Made by a program: the position numbers and the translations under genes. From assembly GCA_017882715.1 (NCBI GenBank), contig JADGOY010000010.1, positions 1 through 45,276 on the forward strand: a stretch of 45,276 nucleotides of DNA, read 5' to 3'. Shown here piece by piece: positions 34,945 through 43,283 of this stretch. This stretch comes from Nakamurella sp. (GTDB taxonomy: Bacteria; Actinomycetota; Actinomycetes; Mycobacteriales; Nakamurellaceae). Within the stretch, counting starts at the first letter, position 1. Every line of letters starts with the position of its first letter. The notes beneath the pieces were generated by a model. That model did no database searches. It was not told where the DNA came from and was given only the letters and a program-made list of their open reading frames with translations.

Positions 34945-35299
34945 GTGAGGAACGCGCGGAACCCACTCGAGTCTGCTACTCCCGGAAAGAGCCACGGGGG
35001 CCGCGCGAGTTCGGCTAAGGCTCCCGCAGCTTCGGCGGGCCTATTTGGGTCCCGCTCGATGCGCGTTGTCCGCGGGATCTTCCTCGGGTCATTACCCGAC
35101 CTGAACATCGCCGATGGACGATCAACGAGTGCGGCAAGCGGCTTCAGCGGATCAGGACTGGTTGAACGCTGCCCGGTTGGTCCGCCGCTCCGGTTCGGAG
35201 CCACCGGAACCCAGGTCGATGCGGTCGTCTCCTCCGGCGCGGTGGCATTCCTTGCGGCGGCACTGACCAGCGACCCCTCGGCCGACAAACGAATAGCGA
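34945..35299. other. Region upstream of the DUF1501 remnant
   Basis: About 355 bases with no recognised gene. Open frames on both strands (for example minus-strand LAALVDRPSAMFRSGND) have no family signal. It may be decayed coding sequence belonging to the DUF1501 fragment that follows. No hairpin or repeat stands out. Confidence 0.35.
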
Positions 35300-35500
35300 A
35301 TGCTCCTGGCCGGAGTGCCGGTCCGCGGCGGGTTCTACGATGAGCAGCCCGACCTGACCGATCTCGACGACGGCGACCTGAAACCAACCGTCGACTTCCG
35401 CACCATCTACCAGGAACTCGTCACCGGGGTGCTGGCCTTCGACCCGGGTCCGATCGTCCCTGACGCGCCCTCCGCCTCGCCGCTCGGGTTCCTCGCCTGA
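35300..35500 (+). pseudogene. C-terminal fragment of a DUF1501 protein
   Basis: The frame from 35300 reads MLLAGVPVRGGFYDEQPDLT, then DLDDGDLKPTVDFRTIYQEL and VTGVLAFDPGPIV, ending TGA at 35498. This is the C-terminal end of DUF1501 proteins (Tat-exported, unknown function; typical ...GGLYGEYPSLTDLDDGDL...DFR.VY..L). Only about 65 of the usual 400 residues remain. Confidence 0.7.
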
Positions 35501-35551
35501 ATGAGCCCTGACGCTGGTCGTGCCGGCGCGGATTGCTGGATACTCGCGGGT

Positions 35552-36388
35552 GTGACCGAGCGTCCGCCGGATCCGTCCTCGCAGGCGCCGGCCGAATCGT
35601 CGCCGGCGGGCCCGGGCCGACTGGAACAGCTGGCCGGCGACCTGCGTCGGCTCGAGAGCCGGCTCGGACCAGAGGTGGGCTCGCTCGAGCATGCCGGTGA
35701 GCGCGCGGTCGACGACGTCGCCCGAGCCGCGAGGCCGGCTTGGCGACGGCTGACCCGCGGCGAGCCCCGATGGCCGGTCAGCGTCGCGGTTCTGCTGATG
35801 GTCGCGCTGCAACTGTCCCTTCCGGGGGATCTCACCCCGATCGGTCGCTGGCTGCTGCCCGCCATGGAATTTGTCGTGCTGGCGATACTGATCGCCGCCA
35901 ATCCGCGCCGGATCGACCGCCGCTCGCTTGTCCTGCGTGTCCTCGGCTTGACGTTGATCGCCGTCGCCAGCCTGGCCAACGCCTGGTCGGTCGTGCTGCT
36001 CATCAACGACCTGCTGCACGGTACGAACGGCGACGATCCGGTTCCGCTGCTGGCCACCGGGGCAAACATCTGGATCACGAATGTCATCATTTTCGCGCTG
36101 TGGTACTGGGAACTCGACCGTGGCGGCCCGGCGTGCCGGGCCGCGGGCGTGGACCCGTACCCGGACTTCCTGTTCCCGCAGATGTCGGACAACCAGGGCA
36201 TTGATCGGGAATGGGAACCGGAATTCCTGGACTATGCGTATGTGTCGTTCACCAACGCGACCGCTTTCAGTCCCACGGACACGATGCCGTTGTCGCGGTG
36301 GGCGAAGTTGGCAATGATGCTGCAGGCGTCGGTCTCATTGGTGACCGCGGCACTGGTCATCGCCCGCGCGGTGAACATCCTCAAATAG
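35552..36388 (+). CDS. DUF1345-like integral membrane protein
   Basis: 278 residues. A Pro/Ala/Ser-rich cytoplasmic N-terminus and an amphipathic, coiled-coil-like stretch (LEQLAGDLRRLESRLGPEVG) precede about five membrane helices. The C-terminal part, YAYVSFTNATAFSPTDTMPL followed by SRWAKLAMMLQASVSLVTAA, is the hallmark DUF1345 block that resembles ion-channel pore regions. The GTG at 35552 is used; the ATG at 35501, abutting the stop of the DUF1501 fragment, is an in-frame alternative. The transport role is inferred from the pore-like block only. Confidence 0.8.
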   Translation: MTERPPDPSSQAPAESSPAGPGRLEQLAGDLRRLESRLGPEVGSLEHAGERAVDDVARAARPAWRRLTRGEPRWPVSVAVLLMVALQLSLPGDLTPIGRWLLPAMEFVVLAILIAANPRRIDRRSLVLRVLGLTLIAVASLANAWSVVLLINDLLHGTNGDDPVPLLATGANIWITNVIIFALWYWELDRGGPACRAAGVDPYPDFLFPQMSDNQGIDREWEPEFLDYAYVSFTNATAFSPTDTMPLSRWAKLAMMLQASVSLVTAALVIARAVNILK

Positions 36389-36601
36389 TCCCGCCGCGCC
36401 GGGTGGGCGTGAATCGGATCGACGCGGACGACCCGTCGGCGGTCTCCAAAGGGTGAGCCGCACCAGGGGTCCGGCGGCTGGTCCGTCTCGGGTACCTGGC
36501 GAAGTCGGGGATCGACGCAGCAGAGTCGAACGTCCTGGTGAAGCCGCGGCGGACCGCGGCGTGGGGGCGCGGTGGTAGAGAATTGACGAGGTGGTAGGGA
36601 A
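36389..36601. other. Intergenic region with a 17-base direct repeat
   Basis: 213 bases. No gene is recognised. Near its right end GGTGGTAGAGAATTGAC (36571-36587) is repeated with one change as GGTGGTAGGGAATTGAC (36590-36606), 19 bases apart and immediately upstream of the HNH-endonuclease remnant. The 19-base spacing puts both on nearly the same helix face. Confidence 0.6.
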
Positions 36602-36606
36602 TTGAC
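36571..36606. repeat. 17-base direct repeat pair
   Basis: Two copies differing at one base, starting at 36571 and 36590. Each contains TTGAC, a -35-like hexamer, so one or both may be promoter elements or a regulator site for the endonuclease gene that used to follow. Confidence 0.7.
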
Positions 36607-36945
36607 TGGTGAGGATGTCGTCGGGGTGACGGACGGCGATTGGTATCGCTGTCTGTATGGCCGCCGGGCATCAGAGGTCAATTTCTGGCAGCCCGGTGCC
36701 GGGCGGCGCTTCTCCGCCATCCCGCAGCGGCCCCCTTCTGGTTCGACACCCACTACCAAGAGAACCGCATCCGTCGGTGGCGGCTTTCTCAGTGGTTGGA
36801 CGTCGCTGACGGTGTCGCGACCATGGGAGTTCTTCGGCGAAGACAACGGCTGCCGCGACCTTCCCGACATGCGCCGGCGTAATGCTCGATATCGTCGCGC
36901 GACTTCTGTCGAGTCGGATCCGGAGATCGGAACTGATCCCAGCTC
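36602..36945 (+). pseudogene. N-terminal part of an HNH-type restriction endonuclease, frameshifted
   Basis: GTG 36626 starts VTDGDWYRCLYGRRASEVNF with WQPGAGRRFSAI; the next frame gives FWFDTHYQENRI; the third gives VGGGFLSGWTSLTVSRPWEF with FGEDNGCRDLPDMRRRNARY and DPEIGTD. Joined, they follow the conserved N-terminal domain of an actinobacterial HNH endonuclease family (EVNFWRPGG...HYPHNRIVGGGFFSGF...AWEFFGEANG...DPEIGC). Homology ends near 36935, before the HNH motif, and sequence then runs into the DUF1353 gene end. Two frameshifts and loss of the catalytic half make it non-functional. Confidence 0.75.
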
Positions 36946-36946
36946 G

Positions 36947-37843
36947 TCATGCTGCTGTAGCCGCTGAGGGCCCTGGGTTCTGCGGCCCGGCGGCGTCGTC
37001 GGGGTTGGTGAGGATGTCGATGGCAGTCAGCGCGGCCGTTTCGGCGACGGTCTGAGCCCGCTGGGGCTTGGTTTGGCGGCGCGGGGCAGCGGATTTGGCG
37101 CGTCCTACCGTGGTCGGCCCGAGTTCGGGGCTCGGTCCCTGTTTCACACCCGGCAGAACCCGCAGCACCGTCCACGGGATGGCGTTCAGGATGATGGTGG
37201 TGGCAACCGTGAGCGCCATGATCAGCACGACCGGCGGCGCGATGGCCGCTCCCACCAAGATCAGCACGAGTAGGCCGTCCGATTTCGACAGCGAGCCGAA
37301 AATCTGCACCAGCGTCAGGACCAGCAGCCAGATCGCGGCGGTGATCCACCAGTTATCGAGCCACAGATGGGAAATGATCGGGATTGCCATCAGGGCGGCG
37401 ATCGTCAACAACAGCAGGGGCACGACGAGCGTCCACAGTTGCAGCCTCGAGTATTGCCAGTACCGGTCCAGCGAAACGCCCACCCACAGCACCCGGCTGC
37501 GAATGCGGGACACGTCGCGTTTTCCATTTCCCTGATCCCCCAACGCAACCCGGAAGGTGTCGTCGGCACGCTTGCGCTTTTCGAAGGAGTGGTGTTTCTT
37601 GGCGTCATTGCACAGAGTGTCGTGCAGGAGGACCGGAAGAATCTGCTTGCCGTAAGGCCCGGCCAGGCCCCACAACGGTCCAGGGATGCTGGCGAGATCG
37701 GTCTCCATCGGCGCCACGAGAAATTCGGCATTTTCGGTGTCCGGGAGTCGGTAACTGAACTTGGTCGTCAGCTTGAATTCCCGGGTCCCCAGGAATTGCA
37801 GGTCCGGATTCGGGAACTTCCCGTGCTGGTCGAGGAAGGGCAT
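36947..37843 (-). CDS. DUF1353 membrane protein
   Basis: About 298 residues. The N-terminal half matches DUF1353: FKLTTKFSYRLPDTENAEF, then METDLASIPGPLWGLAGPYG, LPVLLHDTLCNDAKKHHSFE and DDTFRVAL. Two or three membrane helices follow (WTLVVPLLLLTIAALMAIP; ITAAIWLLVLTLVQIFG; LLVLILVGAAIAPPVVLIMA) and a basic C-terminal tail. DUF1353 proteins are common in phages and prophages and their function is unknown. ATG 37843 is used; an in-frame TTG at 37879 is possible. Confidence 0.82.
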   Translation of the reverse strand: MPFLDQHGKFPNPDLQFLGTREFKLTTKFSYRLPDTENAEFLVAPMETDLASIPGPLWGLAGPYGKQILPVLLHDTLCNDAKKHHSFEKRKRADDTFRVALGDQGNGKRDVSRIRSRVLWVGVSLDRYWQYSRLQLWTLVVPLLLLTIAALMAIPIISHLWLDNWWITAAIWLLVLTLVQIFGSLSKSDGLLVLILVGAAIAPPVVLIMALTVATTIILNAIPWTVLRVLPGVKQGPSPELGPTTVGRAKSAAPRRQTKPQRAQTVAETAALTAIDILTNPDDAAGPQNPGPSAATAA

Positions 37844-38004
37844 GCACGGAGTTTGGCTCGCCCTTGATGGGGGTGTCAATCGATATTAGACGGCGGGCGA
37901 AGGTTAATCGAACATGTGTTCCCATTTTCTGGGTGGTCCCGTTGTTTGCGATCTTCGGCGTCGATCAGGACGTTTGGGTGCGGTTCGCCCTGGTGGTGAC
38001 GGTG

Positions 38005-38145
38005 TTACCGCCGAGGTCGAGTGCCCATTGCGGGCTCGGCGATCCACACCTCGATGTCGTTCCCCCGCGAGAAGTCCGGCGACTCGATCGGAAACGCGTC
38101 CTCCTCGGATTCGCCGCGCAGGACGGAAACGACGCGCCAAGGAGG
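38005..38145 (-). other. Coding-like stretch after the TetR stop
   Basis: In the same frame as the TetR gene, beyond its TGA at 38146, 45 codons remain open to TAA at 38005 with strong coding-like composition (WRVVSVLRGESEEDAFPIES, PDFSRGNDIEVWIAEPAMGT). The TetR tail before the stop (GAVACGRPKRGTDSP) is not typical of the family. This may be the end of a lost gene fused to the TetR frame. No family is recognised. Confidence 0.3.
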
Positions 38146-38817
38146 TCATGGTGAGTCGGTTCCCCGCTTGGGGCGACCGCACGCTACGGCGCCTTGCGTT
38201 GTGGATCCTGGTTCGGTTCGGCCGGCCGCCTCGGTGAGCACCATCCGTCCCAGCAGATCGACCGCCGCGTCGACGCCCGCCCGATCGCCGGTGACGAGCA
38301 GGTCGAGCAGAAGACCCCGGGCGGCGGCGAGGCCGAGCCTCGCGTGGACGGTGGCCTGGTCGGGGTGGATGCCCTGACGGACGTAGAGCGCGGCGAGCGG
38401 CTCCATCCACACGTCAACCAGTCCGTCGAGCAACCTCGTGGTGTGCGGCCTACCTTGCAGCGCCTGCCCGGTCAGCTCGAAGAAAAGCGGCCCGAACAAG
38501 CTCGCGGCGCCGACGACGTGGTCCCAGAACAGCCGCGCTTGCTCCTGTGGTTCCAGTCCGTCGTTGTGCAGCAGGAAGTCCAGGGCGACGCGTTGCTGGT
38601 CCTCGACGGCCCGAACGATCTCGGCCGTGAGGCCGTCCTTCGAACCGAAATGGTAGATCAACATCCGGTGGCTCGTGCCGAGCTCGGCGGCGAGCCGGCG
38701 CAGGCTCAGGTGGCTGATCCCGCCCGACGCGGCGAGCCGGACTGCCTTGCCGATCAGCCGGTCGCGAGTTGGTGTTGTTGATTGCTGCGTGTCCAGTTCG
38801 GAGGCTATTTCTCGCAC
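38146..38817 (-). CDS. TetR-family transcriptional regulator
   Basis: 223 residues. The N-terminal HTH is TRDRLIGKAVRLAASGGISH with LSLRRLAAELGTSHRMLIYH and FGSKDGLTAEIV. A helical ligand domain ends near residue 195, followed by an unusual tail. It overlaps the SRPBCC gene by 13 bases and is probably co-transcribed. A 22-base perfect palindrome at the SRPBCC start is the likely operator. The ligand is unknown. Confidence 0.9.
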   Translation of the reverse strand: MREIASELDTQQSTTPTRDRLIGKAVRLAASGGISHLSLRRLAAELGTSHRMLIYHFGSKDGLTAEIVRAVEDQQRVALDFLLHNDGLEPQEQARLFWDHVVGAASLFGPLFFELTGQALQGRPHTTRLLDGLVDVWMEPLAALYVRQGIHPDQATVHARLGLAAARGLLLDLLVTGDRAGVDAAVDLLGRMVLTEAAGRTEPGSTTQGAVACGRPKRGTDSP

Positions 38818-39221
38818 AGGCGCTTGAGCCCCGCGCCCTCGATCGCGAGGTACCGCTCGGTCAAGCGCTTCGTCAGCGGCCCGACCACCGGGGCGAGCAG
38901 TCCGGATTGTTCGACCGACAGCGTGACGTTTGTCTCGTCACCGGCCTGCGTGACGACGTGGCGCGCGGTGATGACGAGACCCGGCATCCGGGATACCCAG
39001 GTGAAGAACCGGCCCGGTTCGAAATCGGTTACCTCCCAGACGGCTTTGCGCAGCCTTGGTTGTTTGATGCGCGCCCGGGCGCCGACAACCAGCGGCCCGG
39101 GCTCCAAGCGCTGAACCGTCGTCATGGTCTCGGTCCACTCCGGCCAGCGCTCGACATCGACGTAGATGTCGAAGACCTCCCGGGCGGGGGCGGCGATCGT
39201 GACAGAGTGGTCGATCAGCAT
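38805..39221 (-). CDS. SRPBCC (START/polyketide-cyclase-like) family protein
   Basis: 138 residues. A helix-grip fold with MLIDHSVTIAAPAREVFDIY, VERWPEWTETMTTV, and a C-terminal helix LTKRLTERYLAIEGAGLKRL. Such proteins bind hydrophobic ligands; many are regulated by a paired TetR protein. ATG 39221 is chosen because the fold begins there and the palindromic operator overlaps it; the mRNA may be leaderless. The gene precedes and overlaps the tetR gene. Confidence 0.87.
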   Translation of the reverse strand: MLIDHSVTIAAPAREVFDIYVDVERWPEWTETMTTVQRLEPGPLVVGARARIKQPRLRKAVWEVTDFEPGRFFTWVSRMPGLVITARHVVTQAGDETNVTLSVEQSGLLAPVVGPLTKRLTERYLAIEGAGLKRLCEK

Positions 39222-39239
39222 GTACCAAATGGTACATGC
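39218..39239. promoter_or_regulatory. 22-base perfect palindrome over the SRPBCC start codon
   Basis: GCATGTACCA (39218-39227) and TGGTACATGC (39230-39239) are perfect 10-base arms around AA. The ATG of the SRPBCC gene (39219-39221 on the plus strand as CAT) is inside the left arm. TetR-family dimers bind palindromes of this length; the site would both block transcription and cover the start codon. Confidence 0.75.
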
Positions 39240-39318
39240 CACTTCGAGTCCTCCGCCGGAACGGTGATCGCGCTTCGATATCGTGCTGGCGCTCACGGTA
39301 TTCGCGACAGATCGTTGG

Positions 39319-40017
39319 TCAAGCGCTCGCGTGTGCGATGCGTGCGCCGAGGTCTTCCACCTCGTCGAGGATCAGGCTTGCGCCCCATACCTGGTCGCGT
39401 TTGCGGTTGGTGAGTGGCCGCAGGACGCCGGCATCGCGTAACCGGTCGATAGCGGCAAGGACACTGCTCCTGGACGCGCGCCGACGGAACGCAGGCGTCC
39501 TCCGACGAGAGGATCGGGTGTGAGGGCAGCAGACCGAGCAGCTCATTGGCGGCGCCTCCGCCACGTGTCGGGCCGACCGTCTCACGCCAGTCGGCGGGGA
39601 TCTCGCGCGGCCGCTGTGCTGTGATTGCCGATTCCGCCGCTGCGGTGCGTGAGTTGTCGGCGAAAGACGCGATCAATGGCCGGACGCTGCCGCGGCGGTA
39701 GGCATTGAGCACGTCGAAGTACCGGTCGCGGTGCGCCACCAGAGCGGAGGCCAGCGGCACGACCACGCGTGTCGAGGCGCCACGTCGCCGCAGCACGGTG
39801 TTGATGAGGGCCCGGCCGACGCGACCGTTGCCGTCGGTGAACGGATGGATCGACTCGAATTGGGGTGGGCTGTAGCGGCCTGTACAAGCGCCGGCAGATC
39901 GTCGCGGTTGGCGAAGGCCACCAGGTCGTCCAGGTGGCTCTCGACTGTTTCGGGTGGCGGCGGGACGTAGACCGCACCGCGAGGCGAGTGGTCGATGCCC
40001 CCGATCCAGTTCTGCAT
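39319..40017 (-). pseudogene. Fic-domain AMP-transferase, N-truncated and frameshifted
   Basis: Three frames give MQNWIGGIDHSPRGAVYVPP, then (shifted) QFESIHPFTDGNGRVGRALI with NTVLRRRGASTRVVVPLASA, HRDRYFDVLNAYRRGSVRPL, and (shifted again) SSVLAAIDRLRDAGVLRPLT with LILDEVEDLGARIAHASA before TGA at 39319. The Fic motif HPFTDGNGRVGR is complete. The family usually has an additional N-terminal 120-150 residues carrying the inhibitory motif, absent here. Two frameshifts and the missing N-terminus point to a pseudogene. Confidence 0.83.
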
Positions 40018-40101
40018 TCGTCAACTCGACCTAACAGGGTCGCTGGTCCGAGTTCGACGGTTCTCCCGACGAAACCCGATCCGAGGGACCGATCGCCGCG
40101 C

Positions 40102-41247
40102 CTACGCCGTGGCGTCGACCAGGTCGAGCATGAACCGTGCGGAGGCGGCGCGCTCGGCAGTGATGCGGTGCAGTTCCGGGGTCGGCGGCGAGGCGAGGTG
40201 TTCGATCGGGATCGCGGACGCCCCGGAGAAGATCAGCATGAGCAAGGCATGGGCGCGCCGCACCAGCGCCGCGTCGATGTCGCAGCCCTCGGCCCGCAGA
40301 CCCTCGACATAGGCAGAGCTACAAGCCTTCTCGTTCCGCCGGAGATCGCCCGAGAAACACCGGCCCAGTTGTACGTCGCCCAGCAGCAGCTGACCGAGGT
40401 CGAAGCCCAGTGGCTGCTGCATCCAGAACCCGAAGTCGATCAGCACCAGGTCGTCCGAGTCGGGCCGGACGAGGATGTTGTTCGTGCAGGCGTCGCCGTG
40501 CGCCGATCCGGTCGGCACTTGCTCGACCTCGTCGACATACTCCGGGAGTCGGTCGGCGGCGTCGAGCAGCCGCTGCCGGAGGTCCTCATCGAAGGCCGCA
40601 GCCACCAGCGGGTGCTTCCAGATCCCGTCACTGCGCAGCATCGGCAGGACCTGATGGGTCAGCCGCCCGTGCAGGTACGAACTGACCGGGCGTCCGTTCG
40701 GGTTCCCGCCGATCCCGGCGAGCTCCCTGACCGCCGGACTGGCCGCCAGCCGGCCGAGCAGATAGGCCGCGTGCGCCAGGTGCTGAGGAGTCCAGGTCCG
40801 CCCAGCGACCGGAACCTCCTCGAGCCACACGGCAGCCGACTTCTCGTCGAGGTCGCGCACCGCGACGGCGGGCGGCATGGTCAACCCCGCCGGCAGCCGT
40901 TCGGCCAGGTCGGAGCGGTAGATCAACGGCTCGGTGCGCCATGGCACACTCCCCTCGGCCTGCTCGCGGAAGTCCGGCTGTACTGCCGCGAAGAGCGGGG
41001 ACCGCGACCAGGACTGCACATGTTTGACGAAGAAGCTGAAAGACGTTGCGCCGGTGGGCGTGTGGATCTCACCGCGGACCCAGTAGCGCCCGGCGGTGGT
41101 GATCGCGGGCAGGTCGTAGGGCACCACCTCCGCGTGCGAGTGCACCAGCTCGACCTTGTCGCGGCTTTCGCCGAGCCAATCGGCGACGATCCCGGTCAAC
41201 TCGGCATCGGTGACATCGGCCGGTCCAAGGACACTGCGGTCGGACAT
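40102..41247 (-). CDS. Aminoglycoside phosphotransferase-family (APH-like) kinase
   Basis: 381 residues of the protein-kinase-like APH fold. The Brenner motif AHGDACTNNILVRP and the DFG-equivalent LIDFGFWMQ are present, and the ATP-side region has KHVQSWSRSPLF. Members phosphorylate small alcohols, such as antibiotics, choline or sugars; the substrate here is unknown. It is divergent from a MarR regulator with shared operator DNA between. ATG 41247 is preferred; GTG 41259 is an in-frame alternative. Good candidate for a drug- or metabolite-inactivating enzyme. Confidence 0.88.
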   Translation of the reverse strand: MSDRSVLGPADVTDAELTGIVADWLGESRDKVELVHSHAEVVPYDLPAITTAGRYWVRGEIHTPTGATSFSFFVKHVQSWSRSPLFAAVQPDFREQAEGSVPWRTEPLIYRSDLAERLPAGLTMPPAVAVRDLDEKSAAVWLEEVPVAGRTWTPQHLAHAAYLLGRLAASPAVRELAGIGGNPNGRPVSSYLHGRLTHQVLPMLRSDGIWKHPLVAAAFDEDLRQRLLDAADRLPEYVDEVEQVPTGSAHGDACTNNILVRPDSDDLVLIDFGFWMQQPLGFDLGQLLLGDVQLGRCFSGDLRRNEKACSSAYVEGLRAEGCDIDAALVRRAHALLMLIFSGASAIPIEHLASPPTPELHRITAERAASARFMLDLVDATA

Positions 41248-41267
41248 CTGCACCACCACCCATCAGG

Positions 41268-41306
41268 AAAGCTACTTTCCTACCTGCATGAAGGTAAAGT
41301 AGCTTT
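41268..41306. promoter_or_regulatory. 11-base inverted repeat in the APH/marR divergent promoter
   Basis: AAAGCTACTTT (41268-41278) and AAAGTAGCTTT (41296-41306) are exact inverse complements 17 bases apart; each is itself nearly symmetrical (AAAG...CTTT). The second copy abuts the marR ATG at 41307, and TAAAGT at 41295-41300 fits a -10 for a leaderless marR mRNA. Two MarR dimer sites would allow coordinated repression of both genes. Confidence 0.7.
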
Positions 41307-41741
41307 ATGACTTCCGTCAAGGGTTTCGTGCCGAGAAGTGAATGGCATGCCGCGCTGCTGATGGGCTACGTGTTGCGCGAGGTGCATCACGTGTTCGCGG
41401 CGGAGGACTGGAAGGGCTTGCGGCAGTCACACTTCCGGGTGATCTCCTCGGTGCCGGCCGAGGGCATCAACATCACCGAACTCGGCGACCGGGTCGGCAT
41501 GACGAAGCAAGGCTGCGGCCAATTCGTCACCCAGCTCGTGGAGAGCGGCCATCTTCGGGTCGAAAGCAGTCCGTCTGATCGCCGGACCCGGATCGTGCAC
41601 CGCACCCCGGCTGGGAATCGGATCGTCGAGCAGGTGACGGCCCGGAACCTCGAGATCGAGCAGGTCTGGGCGGAGCGTGTCGGGGCGCAGCGGTACCGGG
41701 TGTTCCGGCAGGTGCTGGAGGAACTGGCGATCGGGAGTTGA
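41307..41741 (+). CDS. MarR-family transcriptional regulator
   Basis: 144 residues. The winged helix includes LRQSHFRVISSVPAEGINIT, DRVGMTKQGCGQFVTQLVES and the wing SSPSDRRTRIVHRTPAG. One Cys (C70) in the recognition helix could be redox-sensitive, though this is only a possibility. The ATG directly follows the inverted repeat. It probably controls itself and the divergent phosphotransferase. Confidence 0.92.
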   Translation: MTSVKGFVPRSEWHAALLMGYVLREVHHVFAAEDWKGLRQSHFRVISSVPAEGINITELGDRVGMTKQGCGQFVTQLVESGHLRVESSPSDRRTRIVHRTPAGNRIVEQVTARNLEIEQVWAERVGAQRYRVFRQVLEELAIGS

Positions 41742-42149
41742 ACCGCGACGGCGCCGACCCTATTCGGCGGTGACACGTGGTCCCAGGGGCAGGCCGCTGC
41801 GTACCCGAACCGCTCAGGGTTTGACGCGGTCGCCCCCGTGGATCGGACACACCAACGACTGTCACTGAGCTGAGTAAGCCCCCGCTGACCGTCGAGGACG
41901 TCGAGCTAGCGATGCAGTCCGGACGCACCGGCCGATCAGCACCGGCCCCGATTCGGGCCGCCGTCGAGACTGCGCGAATGGCAGTGGCGGCAATTGCCAG
42001 GTCTGCATCGTCGATCGCGTGATGGATTGGGAGCCACGTCCGGCCCAGAGCATCGGTTGCCCGGCTACCTCCGCGTGACCGGGAGTTCATCGAGGTGGTG
42101 TTCATCCCGGTGTCACCCGGGTAAGGCTGGTTGGTCGATACTGTGTGAC
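41742..42149. other. Region between marR and PPK2
   Basis: 408 bases. A short plus-strand frame around 41870-42022 (LSKPPLTVEDVELAMQSGRT, AVETARMAVAAIARSASSIA) has coding-like composition but no good start and no recognised family; it may be a gene remnant. GATACT at 42137-42142 is a candidate -10 for a leaderless PPK2 transcript starting near 42150. Confidence 0.4.
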
Positions 42150-43049
42150 GTGCTGATCCGCGAGAACTTCCGCGAGTACCTCGATCACCTGCTGCACGAC
42201 GGCTACTCGGTAGGGCATGACGCGCATGGCTCGGACCCGGACCTCATCGACCCGGGCGGCAGCCCGGTGGAGACCTGGCGCGAGGACTACCCCTACCAGG
42301 AGCGGCTGGACCGCGACGTCTACGAGGCGGAGAAGTATGCGTTGCAGATCGAGCTGCTGAAGTTCCAGTACTGGGTGCAGGACACCGGCAGCAAGCACGT
42401 CGTCCTGTTCGAGGGGCGCGACGCTGCCGGGAAGGGCGGCACGATCAAGCGGTTCATGGAGCACCTGAACCCGCGGGCCGCGCGGGTCGTCGCGCTGACC
42501 AAACCGACCGAGCCCGAGCTCGGGCAGTGGTACTTCCACCGCTACATCACGCACCTGCCCACGGCCGGCGAGATCGTGTTGTTCGACCGGTCCTGGTACA
42601 ACCGGGCTGGTGTCGAGCGGGTGATGGGGTTCTGCACCGACCGCGAGTACGAGATCTACCTGCGGCAGGCCCCGCTGTTCGAGGAGATGCTGGTCGAGAG
42701 CGGCTTCTCGCTGACCAAGCTGTGGTTCTCGGTGACCCAGGCCGAACAGCGGACCCGATTCGCGATCCGGCAGATCGACCCGGTGCGGCGGTGGAAACTC
42801 TCGCCGATGGACATCGAATCCTTGGACCGCTGGGACAGCTACACCGCCGCGAAAGAAGCGATGGTGGCCAATACCGACACCGATCACGCGCCGTGGACAT
42901 CCATCAAGAGCAACGACAAGAAGCGGGCCCGCATCAACGCCATGCGTTTCTTCCTGAACCAGTTCGACTACGAGGACAAGAATCCCTCCGTTGTCTATCC
43001 CGCCGACCCACTTGTCGTCCTGCGGGGCCGCGACTCCATCCAGGACTGA
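42150..43049 (+). CDS. ppk2: Polyphosphate kinase 2 (PPK2)
   Basis: 299 residues. The enzyme transfers phosphate between polyphosphate and (d)NDP or NMP. The Walker A is G89-RDAAGKGGTIKRF, the Walker B/lid block has D146-RSWYNRAGVERVMGF, and the C-terminal half includes RRWKLSPMDIESLDRWDSYT and the DHAPWTSIKSNDKKRARIN motif. Length and motifs fit single-domain class I PPK2. GTG 42150 is chosen because the family sequence begins with RENFREYLDHL; GATACT lies 7 bases upstream, suggesting a leaderless mRNA. Confidence 0.93.
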   Translation: MLIRENFREYLDHLLHDGYSVGHDAHGSDPDLIDPGGSPVETWREDYPYQERLDRDVYEAEKYALQIELLKFQYWVQDTGSKHVVLFEGRDAAGKGGTIKRFMEHLNPRAARVVALTKPTEPELGQWYFHRYITHLPTAGEIVLFDRSWYNRAGVERVMGFCTDREYEIYLRQAPLFEEMLVESGFSLTKLWFSVTQAEQRTRFAIRQIDPVRRWKLSPMDIESLDRWDSYTAAKEAMVANTDTDHAPWTSIKSNDKKRARINAMRFFLNQFDYEDKNPSVVYPADPLVVLRGRDSIQD

Positions 43050-43283
43050 CCCGACGCCGCCCGCTGTAACCCGCGAGTGGGTCCTCGGACTCGCCGACGC
43101 TTCCAGCGAGGTCGGCAGCCGTGTGCGGGTCACTACCACGGCCTGGGTCGGTGCGGGGGCAGGTCGCTCAGGACGGCTTTCGCCGCCTGGACATCCACTG
43201 CCCAACCCGACAGGGGTTTCGTCATCCCCGCGGTGCTGCCAGGCTTGGCCGTGTCCGACACCACATCACCAGGAGGTCCGCCC

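Noticed and set aside
34945-35299. Mobile element end or integrase upstream of the DUF1501 fragment
   Set aside because: No inverted terminal repeats, transposase or integrase motifs could be found.
41870-42022. Small gene between marR and PPK2
   Set aside because: Coding-like composition but no start codon with a ribosome-binding site and no family; noted only as a possible remnant.
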